From Slackia equolifaciens (GTDB taxonomy: Bacteria > Actinomycetota > Coriobacteriia > Coriobacteriales > Eggerthellaceae): 64,000 nucleotides of DNA. The notes beneath the pieces are model-generated. The model was not told the origin of the DNA. It did not search any database and saw only the letters and a program-made list of their open reading frames with translations. The stretch's first letter is position 1, and each line of letters begins with the position of its first letter. The stretch lies in the NCBI RefSeq assembly GCF_003725995.1, contig NZ_QIBX01000001.1, positions 310,001-374,000 of the forward strand, written 5' to 3'. The position numbers and the translations under genes are program-made. Positions 42,088-48,691 of this stretch are shown piece after piece.

Positions 42088-43284
42088 TTATTCAGCGGCG
42101 TTCTCAGCGGCCTTCTCAGCCTTCTTCTTGGGCTGACGGGGCTCGGGAGCCTGGATGGTCTCGTCGACCTCGATCTCGATGCCCAGCTCAGCAGCAGCGG
42201 CCTTCATGGACAGGCTAATGCGACGACGCTCGGAGTTGACGTCCATAACCTTGACCTTGACCTCCTGGCCCACCTTCACAACCTGAGCAGGCGTGTCGAT
42301 GTGCTTGTTGGCCATCTCGGAGATGTGCACCAGGCCCTCGATGGAGTTGCCCAGCTCGACGAAAGCGCCGAACGGAACGATCTTGGTGACCTTGCCGTCC
42401 ACGATAGAGCCAACGGGATAGCTCTCGACAAGCTTCAGCCAGGGATCAGGCTGGGTCTGCTTCAGGCCCAGGGAGATGCGCTCGCGCTGCAGGTCGACGT
42501 CGAGAACCTCGACCTCAACCTCGTCGCCAACCTTGACGACCTCAGAGGGATGGTTGACATGGTTCCAAGAGAGCTCGGAGATGTGAACCAGACCGTCGAT
42601 GCCGCCCAGGTCAACAAACGCACCGAAGTCCACGATGGAGGAAACGGTGCCCTTGAGACGCATGCCCTTGGCGAGCTTGCTGAGGATCTCGGCGCGCTCG
42701 TTCTTGCGGCCCTCCTCCAGCAGCACGCGGCGGGACAGAACGACGTTGTTGCGGTTGCGATCCATCTCGATGACGCGGGCCTCGATCTCGGTGCCCAGGT
42801 ACATGTCCAGATCCTTGACGCGACGAAGGTCGACCAAAGAAGCAGGCAGGAAGCCACGCAGACCGATGTCCAGAATCAGGCCGCCCTTGACAACCTCGAT
42901 GACTTCGCCAGTGACGTTCTCGCCGGCCTTGAACTTCTCTTCCACGCGGATCCAGGCGCGCTCGTACTCGGCGCGCTTCTTGGACAGGATCAGACGGCCG
43001 TCCTTGTCCTCCTTCTGGAGAACCAGAGCCTCGATCTCGTCGCCAAGAGCAACGATCTCAGAGGGATCGGCATCCTTGCGGATGGAGAGCTCGCGGGAAG
43101 GAATGACACCTTCGCTCTTGAACCCGATGTCGAGCAGAACCTCGTCATGCTCGATCTTCACGACAGTGCCCTGAACCAGATCGCCCTCATCGAACTCGGT
43201 CAGGGTGCCATCGATCATCTGGTTCATCTGGTCGTCGGAGATGTCCTCGAAGTCGATGACGGACGTGTTCTTGATTTCGGTCAA
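42088..43284 (-). CDS. rpsA: 30S ribosomal protein S1 (four-domain form)
   Basis: 398 residues with four S1 RNA-binding domains at about 30-100, 118-185, 202-270 and 287-357; each ends in a strand such as ERISLGLKQTQPDPW or RRISLSMKAA. It helps mRNA bind the 30S subunit. The start is TTG at 43284 (MTEIKNTSV), with AAAGGGG six bases ahead; there is no ATG nearby. The C-terminus is Lys/Glu/Ala-rich (PRQPKKKAEKAAENAAE), common in actinobacterial S1. Confidence 0.95.
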   Translation of the reverse strand: MTEIKNTSVIDFEDISDDQMNQMIDGTLTEFDEGDLVQGTVVKIEHDEVLLDIGFKSEGVIPSRELSIRKDADPSEIVALGDEIEALVLQKEDKDGRLILSKKRAEYERAWIRVEEKFKAGENVTGEVIEVVKGGLILDIGLRGFLPASLVDLRRVKDLDMYLGTEIEARVIEMDRNRNNVVLSRRVLLEEGRKNERAEILSKLAKGMRLKGTVSSIVDFGAFVDLGGIDGLVHISELSWNHVNHPSEVVKVGDEVEVEVLDVDLQRERISLGLKQTQPDPWLKLVESYPVGSIVDGKVTKIVPFGAFVELGNSIEGLVHISEMANKHIDTPAQVVKVGQEVKVKVMDVNSERRRISLSMKAAAAELGIEIEVDETIQAPEPRQPKKKAEKAAENAAE

Positions 43285-43415
43285 AACGGACCCCTTTCAA
43301 GCACGGGGACCCTTCGTCACATTGGTTACGTTCAATATGTCTCGGGGGCCTACAGTTACCTACCCGCTCGCCTATTCGAGACGGGGCTGTCTGCCTGTTA
43401 CAGACAAGCCGTTGC

Positions 43416-43444
43416 ATTGTATCACAGGGGGCTTTGAATACCTC
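43416..43444 (-). promoter_or_regulatory. Candidate rpsA promoter
   Basis: Minus strand extended -10 TGATACAAT with a poor -35 (GAGGTA) 17 bases upstream, giving a ~125-base leader in which TGTCTGTAACAGGCAGACA can pair. Confidence 0.4.
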
Positions 43445-43619
43445 TGGCAATTCGGGTGCTACGGCCCCGTTTCACACGGATTTTGCACGGGGTATCCACA
43501 AGCCTAGAGACAGCCACAACCATATCGTCGCCTTACCGTCAGCAGAAGGCCGAATAGCGCAATGAGGCAGCGCCAGGGGGTGTTGAAGCTGCGACGATTC
43601 GGCCGCGAAACAACGGCAG

Positions 43620-43862
43620 GAGTTCAATACTCGGCTTATTTGAAGCCCGTTGTCGAATAGAGCGAATATTGAACTTTTGAACGAGCGATGCGAAGGAAAC
43701 CTTACGACCAGATAACACGCGACCAGGCGCGATGATTATCGAAATGGAATATGAACCGCGCTTACCGAAAAAGTAGCGTTCAATACTCGCTCCATTCGAC
43801 AATCGACTGCATTTGAAGCGAATATTGAATCCCCAGTTGCATATGGAGCGAATATTGAACTG
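43620..43862. repeat. Inverted-repeat mosaic element, copy 4 (GAATATTGAAC units)
   Basis: Units GTTCAATACTCGGCT (43622), GAGCGAATATTGAAC (43660), GTTCAATACTCGCTC (43779), GAAGCGAATATTGAAT (43815) and GGAGCGAATATTGAAC (43845). The pair TTGTCGAATAGAGCGAATAT and its counterpart GTTCAATACTCGCTCCATTC form long inverted arms around a ~100-base core. The core (GAAGGAAACCTTACGACCAG) only loosely resembles the other elements. The architecture is the same. It lies in the 612-base gap between rpsA and the DUF523 gene; no gene is visible. Confidence 0.75.
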
Positions 43863-43896
43863 CAAACGAGCGAAGGCGAGCGGGAACAAGCAGAAC

Positions 43897-44502
43897 CTAT
43901 TCTCGCACCCGCCCTTGCCTGATGAATGCCAGCAATTCCTCAACGCGGCTCTCGCCAAACACGCGGATGCCGGCATCCGCAAACATGCAGGCAGCTATGC
44001 CCGAGCCCTCCACAAGCACGCCCGAAAACGTTCCGTCGTAAATGCGACCAAAGCCACAGGAGGGACTCTTCTCTTTAAGAAGCGCGAAGCGGCATCCTGC
44101 CGTCCGTGCATCGGCGAGCGCCGCAAGGGCTCCGGCCTGGAATTGCGCGGTCACGTCTTTGCCCTCGTTGGTGAGCACGCGAAGACACGCATCTTCCAGC
44201 GCCTCCCCTTCGTCCGCGGAGCAAAAGTCCTCGTTAGCGAGAGCGCAAGAACTCACTGTGCCCCTAACCCCTTCATCGCCGCTCGCAGGACGCGCATTCA
44301 CGATCTCCGACGGAGGGCGAGGCGTAGGCAAGCCGCCCTGAACCTCGGGGCATATGGGCACCAGCTCACATGCCTCCCGGAGCCGCGCAATCGCGTCGGC
44401 GGGCAGCGCGTTGTGTCCGCCGCGCCAGGTGCATTCCTCACCCAGCAGACATGCGCTCACGGCCACGGCGGGTTTGGCGGAATCTGTCGACATGCGTCCC
44501 AT
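43897..44502 (-). CDS. DUF523 family protein (YbbK-like)
   Basis: 201 residues. It carries the DUF523 signature VSACLLGEECTWRGGHN near the N-terminus, VPICPEVQGGLPTPRPP, then GCRFALLKEKSPSCGFGRIY in the C-terminal half; the conserved cysteines suggest metal or thiol chemistry, but the function is unknown. An extra serine-rich, Cys-containing segment (GTVSSCALANEDFCSADEGE) lies between the halves. Start 44502 chosen for GAGGGA seven bases ahead; ATG 44493 is an alternative. Confidence 0.85.
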   Translation of the reverse strand: MGRMSTDSAKPAVAVSACLLGEECTWRGGHNALPADAIARLREACELVPICPEVQGGLPTPRPPSEIVNARPASGDEGVRGTVSSCALANEDFCSADEGEALEDACLRVLTNEGKDVTAQFQAGALAALADARTAGCRFALLKEKSPSCGFGRIYDGTFSGVLVEGSGIAACMFADAGIRVFGESRVEELLAFIRQGRVRE

Positions 44503-44727
44503 ACACCCGTCCCTCGTCTTTCCCTGTTCGCAACCTTTCCCTACTCGCAACATAGGTTTTTGCCCTGCCCAAAGTCAATGCTCAAAGCCCCGCCAAATAT
44601 GATGCCGATGCACATCGCACACGCGAAGATACGCAGCACGAATCAGCGACTCGTGTGGCCGAGCGTGGTATGCTAACCACACCGAATGGCACACTCGCAA
44701 GGCGCAGCGCAGCACGAAAGGCTCACT

Positions 44728-45492
44728 ATGAACGAACTCATCCAGCAGGTCATAGCTATAGCATCCAACGAATGGGTGCGCAATATTTTTTGGGCTGTCG
44801 TGCTGGCAGTGGCAACCGCCGTTGTGTCGCATTTGGTGAAAAAGGCGCTAAAAGCCCTGCTCAACCGTGACGACGTGCCGCTTCCTTCCTCGAGCATCAT
44901 CATCAACATCGCCCGCGCCATCATATGGGTCATTGGTGGCAGCATTATTTTGGATTCGTGCTTTGGCATTAACCCCAACGCGGTAATCACCGCCCTGGGC
45001 GTTGGAGGCATCGCGGTGTCGCTCGGCTTCCAAGACACGCTTTCGAATTTGATCGGCGGCATACAGATGACGTTCATGAAAATCGTGGAGCCCGGCGACA
45101 ACATCGAAGTGGGCGGCGACATCGGCGTAGTGCAAGACGTCACGTGGCGCCATACCACCATTCGCACCAAAGCGGGCGAGCTGGTGGTGATTCCCAACTC
45201 CGTCATCTCCAAGAACGCCCTGGTGAAGCTGCCGCCCGCCACACAGCTGAAGGTGCCGTTTGCCGTCACCAACAGCAACCGGTCGATGGACGAAATCGCC
45301 GAAGCCCTGGCCAGCACGTCGAAGGCGGCGGCCGAAGAGGTGTCGCCCGTCACGCAGGACCCGCAGGTGTTTTTCTCGGAAATCACCGAATACGGCTTCA
45401 AGGGCTCCATCATCATGCGCATCGAAGACGCGGACAAAACCGGTTCCGTCACCGATGCCGTGGTGCGCGCGATTGCTCACGAGACGCGGTAG
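44728..45492 (+). CDS. Small-conductance mechanosensitive channel (MscS family)
   Basis: 254 residues. Two to three membrane helices, then the pore-lining helix with the Gly/Ala pattern AVITALGVGGIAVSLGFQDT followed by LSNLIGGIQMTFMKIVEPGD and the beta domain (GDIGVVQDVTWRHTTIRT, VVIPNSVISKNAL). It opens under membrane tension to release solutes. ATG 44728 was preferred over one 14 codons earlier because it matches the family start and has AAAGG upstream. It converges on the Fur-family gene with a 20-base gap. Confidence 0.9.
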   Translation: MNELIQQVIAIASNEWVRNIFWAVVLAVATAVVSHLVKKALKALLNRDDVPLPSSSIIINIARAIIWVIGGSIILDSCFGINPNAVITALGVGGIAVSLGFQDTLSNLIGGIQMTFMKIVEPGDNIEVGGDIGVVQDVTWRHTTIRTKAGELVVIPNSVISKNALVKLPPATQLKVPFAVTNSNRSMDEIAEALASTSKAAAEEVSPVTQDPQVFFSEITEYGFKGSIIMRIEDADKTGSVTDAVVRAIAHETR

Positions 45493-45512
45493 CGGCGATA
45501 AACGAAAGACGC

Positions 45513-45953
45513 CTAACCTTGCTTAGCAGAATTTCCGGCAACCGCCGAGGGATTTGCGGCATCCGCATGCTTTGCGGCGCATGCCTCGCATAGGCCAGTG
45601 AACACCACCGAGCACTCCTCCACCTGGAAGCTGCGGGAGCTCAGCCCCTCGAACGCGCTCACGCCCCCGGGTATTTCTATATCGCACACCGCTCCGCATT
45701 CTCGGCACACGCCGTGAAAATGGGGGTCTTCGCGATAGTCGTAATGGTCGGCGCCGCCGGGAACCTTTACGCGTTTTATCTCGCCCGACTCGGAGAGCAC
45801 TGCTAGGTTGCGATATACCGTCGCGCGCGAAATCGACGGATGGTGCTCGCGCACGCATTCATATACCTCGGCTGACGTGGGGTGGTTATGCATGGAACGC
45901 ACCGCGTCAAGAACGAGGGACCGCTGAATGGTATTTCGCTTATTAGTATTCAT
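45513..45953 (-). CDS. Fur-family metalloregulator (PerR/Zur-like)
   Basis: 146 residues. Winged helix with recognition helix SISRATVYRNLAVLSESGEI (~40-59); metal-sensing segment DHYDYREDPHFHGVC with H78 and H80; structural zinc site C83/C86 (CRECG) and C122/C125 (CEAC). The subgroup cannot be decided by eye; the HYDYREDPHFH pattern resembles PerR more than Fur. A perfect palindrome covers its own start codon (45940-45962), so it probably represses itself. Likely targets elsewhere are oxidative-stress or metal genes. Confidence 0.9.
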   Translation of the reverse strand: MNTNKRNTIQRSLVLDAVRSMHNHPTSAEVYECVREHHPSISRATVYRNLAVLSESGEIKRVKVPGGADHYDYREDPHFHGVCRECGAVCDIEIPGGVSAFEGLSSRSFQVEECSVVFTGLCEACAAKHADAANPSAVAGNSAKQG

Positions 45954-45962
45954 TACTAATAA
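45940..45962. promoter_or_regulatory. Perfect Fur-family palindrome over the regulator start codon
   Basis: TTATTAGTA-TTCAT-TACTAATAA: two 9-base arms with a 5-base centre; the ATG of the regulator gene is inside it. AT-rich palindromes of this size are typical Fur/PerR/Zur operators. Confidence 0.75.
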
Positions 45963-46104
45963 GGATATTTCGCCGCAGCAGACGCGTCAAGATTTTGCAA
46001 AATACACCAGGCCGGACCCGTCATTCTCCATAGGCGGTTCACGCTGCGTACATGCTTTTGATGCGGCGGGATGCGAAACCCTCTGGCGCGCCCCGCCGCT
46101 CTCC

Positions 46105-46251
46105 CTTGCAAATATCTTCCCAAATCCGAAGTCTATTCCGAATTTGGGAAGGTTTTCTTGCGTCAATCCGAGCGCCCATGACAACCGCCCCTGCAAAAGA
46201 CGGATGCAGCAATGGAAAGCACCTGGTCATTTCCCGTTTGAGCGATTTAGA
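46105..46251 (+). pseudogene. Remnant of a DUF4143 ATPase gene upstream of the HipA-like gene
   Basis: An imperfect hairpin CTTCCCAAATCC...TTTGGGAAG (46116-46151) is followed by GGATGCAGCAATGGAAAGCA and then CTGGTCATTTCCCGTTTGAG, CGATTTAG. The last part equals the C-terminal codons of DUF4143 ATPases (WSFPVWAI, stop) with Trp changed to a stop codon, and closely matches 47674-47703 downstream. It seems to be a decayed copy with most of the gene deleted. No open frame remains. Confidence 0.55.
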
Positions 46252-46254
46252 CCC

Positions 46255-46260
46255 TATAAT
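46255..46260 (+). promoter_or_regulatory. Consensus -10 box of the HipA-like gene
   Basis: TATAAT, four bases after the end of the DUF4143 remnant and 46 bases ahead of the ATG. No -35 match at 16-18 bases was found. Confidence 0.4.
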
Positions 46261-46305
46261 ATCTGCAATACCCATCAAGAAACGCAACACGAAGGAGGTG
46301 CGAGC

Positions 46306-47391
46306 ATGCTGTACCAGCTGATGAACAAGGACATTGTTGTTGCAACGTACAAGGAAAAGAGAGACATTGATGAATACTATTACGAAGAAATCGAGCAACT
46401 CGATGGCTACCTTCCGCATGGCTTCATCGATATCAACAGCTGGATTGACGGACGCCAAATAGCAAAGCATCGCATTTCCATCGAGAGACTTATGCGCGAG
46501 CTGGGACTTACCACCCGTCATGACTTCATAGGCATGGCTCGCTGCCTTTCGCTCACCGACACCTTTTGGATGAAGCGTGCAGACGAGGATCTGGCCTGGG
46601 AAGACGTGTCGCTGTATCGCAACCCGTTTGATGACGTGATTGCCCGCATCGCCTTCGACGGCACCGGCATGTACGGTCGCGCCGCCTCCCCCACCTCCCC
46701 CGAATTTGCCACTTCCGGCTCGTTTGCCAAATGCTGGATCAGGGAGAACAACCAGATTTCATTGCTCAAGCGCGGTTCTACGGGATACGCAAATGCAGGA
46801 TTCGAACCCTATTCGGAGGTTCTTGCTGCCGATTTGCTCGAAGCCGCCCATATAAACCATGTGCCGTACAGTATCGTGCGGTTCCACGGTAAGCTGGCAA
46901 GCAAATGCCCCCTGTTCACCTCGGAAAACGTGGGTTTTGTCTCCGCGCACCGATTCTTCGACAAGCCCTTCGGAGTGCGCGACATGCTCGATTTTTGCCG
47001 CAAACATGGCTCCGAAGAGCGCTTCCGTGAAATGGTGGTCATGGATGCCGTGATGGCCAACGTGGACAGGCATGCTGGCAACTACGGCTTTCTTGTGAAC
47101 AACGTTACCGGCGACGTGCTTGGTATGGCTCCGCTGTTCGACCACAACATGGCATGCCTGCCTATGATGATGGCGCAGGACGATTTCGATTCCTACGTGA
47201 GCATGATCGGGCCCAAGATAGGTACCGACTTCGTGGCAATCGCCCGCGAGCTCATCACGCCTTCCATACGCGAGAAGCTTGTGGCGCTCAAGGATTTCGA
47301 ATACAAGAACCCCGGCCCGGGATACCCAGCATGGAAACTTGCAGTAGCAAACCACCTGAAAGACCGCATGATAGACGCGATTCTGGTGTAG
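46306..47391 (+). CDS. Stand-alone HipA-like Ser/Thr kinase
   Basis: 361 residues. The C-terminal half has the HipA kinase catalytic loop VMANVDRHAGNYGFLV (D254, N259) and the metal-binding LFDHN (D279). ISLLKRGSTGYANAGFEPYS near 151-170 corresponds to the ATP-binding lysine/P-loop area. The N-terminal half differs from the usual HipA beta domain and contains DIDEYYYEEIEQLDGYLPHG. There is no hipB-like antitoxin gene beside it, so it is of the solitary (CtkA-like) type; target unknown. AAGGAGG precedes the ATG. It is bracketed by hairpins and DUF4143 remnants on both sides. Confidence 0.82.
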   Translation: MLYQLMNKDIVVATYKEKRDIDEYYYEEIEQLDGYLPHGFIDINSWIDGRQIAKHRISIERLMRELGLTTRHDFIGMARCLSLTDTFWMKRADEDLAWEDVSLYRNPFDDVIARIAFDGTGMYGRAASPTSPEFATSGSFAKCWIRENNQISLLKRGSTGYANAGFEPYSEVLAADLLEAAHINHVPYSIVRFHGKLASKCPLFTSENVGFVSAHRFFDKPFGVRDMLDFCRKHGSEERFREMVVMDAVMANVDRHAGNYGFLVNNVTGDVLGMAPLFDHNMACLPMMMAQDDFDSYVSMIGPKIGTDFVAIARELITPSIREKLVALKDFEYKNPGPGYPAWKLAVANHLKDRMIDAILV

Positions 47392-47392
47392 G

Positions 47393-47437
47393 AAAACTTC
47401 TCAAATCCGGAATTGACTCCCGGATTTGAGAAGTTTT
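47393..47437 (+). terminator. 18-bp perfect hairpin after the HipA-like gene
   Basis: Arms AAAACTTCTCAAATCCGG and CCGGATTTGAGAAGTTTT with a 9-base loop, ending in TTTTT; starts one base after the stop codon. It resembles the hairpin at 46116 upstream of the gene. Confidence 0.8.
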
Positions 47438-47703
47438 TGCCGCGAACAAACGACAAGAAGGAAATCGACCTACTGCTTGAGCAAAATGGTGCGCTTTTTC
47501 CTATCGAGGTGAAGAAAAGCTCGCTTCCTAAGCCGCACGATGCGAAAAACTTCAATGCGCTTTCGCCAGTCAATCGCTCCGACGTGCCCGCCGAATTAGC
47601 ATCCCTCAAGCGCGAAATAGGCTGCGGAAGCGTGGTATGCCTGGCGTCGGATGCGTTTCCCTTAACGGAAAACATCTGGTCGTTCCCCGTTTGGGCGATC
47701 TAG
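47413..47703 (+). pseudogene. C-terminal fragment of a DUF4143 ATPase
   Basis: The frame from ~47438 encodes NDKKEIDLLLEQNGALFPIE, VKKSS, then GSVVCLASDAFPLTENIWSF and PVWAI before the stop. This is the end of AAA-type ATPases with DUF4143 (nuclease-like KEIDLLxExxGxxxPIEVKK). The ATPase domain and most of DUF4143 are missing; the upstream side runs straight into the hairpin after the HipA-like gene. No ribosome site. A remnant, not a functional gene. Confidence 0.75.
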
Positions 47704-47898
47704 AATGCGTCTGTCGCCCAAGCGGGCGAACGCCTTGCCGCACTCGCGTCCGCAAGCCATCCTCCCCTCCCTGCTTGCATCGCGTGCAATATATGTATCT
47801 CCTTATTCCGTGACCATCCCTAACGCTATACTGTGCTAAAGCGTTTTGCTTGGCGGGCGGGTTTTGCTTGCCGGGCGCCCCGAAAGCAAGGAGGTCAT

Positions 47899-48450
47899 AT
47901 GGCCGTAACGTTCCACCCCGTAACCACGCCCGAGGAAGTTGAGGATTTGGCTCGTCTGGCCGGGCAAATCTGGCGCGAATACTGGCCCGCGCTCATCGGC
48001 GAGGCGCAGACGGAGTACATGATTGAAAACTTTCAATCGCTTAAAGCCATCAAGCGCGACATGGCGGAGCATGACTACCGCTACTGGTTTGTGGTGGACG
48101 ACGAGCTGACCGCCGAAGGTGCCGATGAGGCGTGCGCACCGTGGTTCTCGCGCGGCATTGCGGGATACACCGGTGGGCATACCGAGCCCGAGACGAACCG
48201 CTTTTTCATCTCCAAGATTTACCTGCTCGCAGGCGCGCGCGGACACGGTTACTGCTCCCGCACCATCGAGCACTACGACTCGCTGTGTCGCAATGAGGGC
48301 CTGCGTGCGATGTATTTGACCGTGAACAAGCACAACGATCTGGGCACCCGCGCCTACTTTGCCAAAGGATTCGAGGTGATCGATTCCGTGGAGACCGACA
48401 TTGGCGAGGGGTTTGTTATGGATGACTACATTATGGAGAGACCTGCGTAG
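47899..48450 (+). CDS. GNAT-family N-acetyltransferase
   Basis: 183 residues. The acetyl-CoA loop is LAGARGHGYCSRTIEHYDSL, preceded by the beta strand FFISKIYLL and followed by MYLTVNKHNDLGTRAYFAKG, the usual GNAT order. Substrate unknown. ATG 47899 follows AAGGAGG by four bases; the frame stays open 22 codons upstream without need. A TATACT hexamer at 47828 may be its -10. It ends directly at dispersed-repeat copy B. Confidence 0.88.
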   Translation: MAVTFHPVTTPEEVEDLARLAGQIWREYWPALIGEAQTEYMIENFQSLKAIKRDMAEHDYRYWFVVDDELTAEGADEACAPWFSRGIAGYTGGHTEPETNRFFISKIYLLAGARGHGYCSRTIEHYDSLCRNEGLRAMYLTVNKHNDLGTRAYFAKGFEVIDSVETDIGEGFVMDDYIMERPA

Positions 48451-48604
48451 CTTCCAAAGGGGGAGGGGGAAGGGAAAGAGTTCCCTTCCCCCTCCCCCTT
48501 TGAATCCCCCTCCTCCTTCTCTTCGCACCAGTTCGCGAGCGAAACCGGACATTTGAACCCTTTGGCCCACAAGGCGCACATCGCTTCGCTTGCGCGCGAA
48601 TCGC
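48451..48604 (+). repeat. Dispersed hairpin-led repeat, copy B
   Basis: Counterpart of 1559-1709. It starts one base after the GNAT stop codon with TTCCAAAGGGGG, then after the hairpin reads ATCCCCCTCC, CCAGTTCGCGAGCGAAACCG, GGCCCACAAGGCG and CATCGCTTCGCTTGCG. CCAGTTCGC can pair with GCGAAACCGG. The homology to copy A continues for at least 90 bases past the large hairpin. Confidence 0.6.
48455..48502 (+). terminator. 22-bp perfect G/C-strand hairpin after the GNAT gene
   Basis: Left arm 48455-48476 (purine-only after its first C), loop AGAG, right arm 48481-48502 (pyrimidine-only before its last G), fully complementary. Same position and design as 1562-1609. The tail is C-rich, so Rho-independent function is plausible but not classical. 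Confidence 0.65.
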
Positions 48605-48691
48605 AGCAAAGCTAGGCCCCGAAACACTACCATATGTTTCGGGGCCACCTCATTCTTCATTCGATGGCTTAGCAGAACAACTTCTCGACCG

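Noticed and set aside
47413-47703. Functional small DUF4143 protein
   Set aside because: It contains only the last third of DUF4143, has a TTG start inside a hairpin and no ribosome site, so it was called a remnant.
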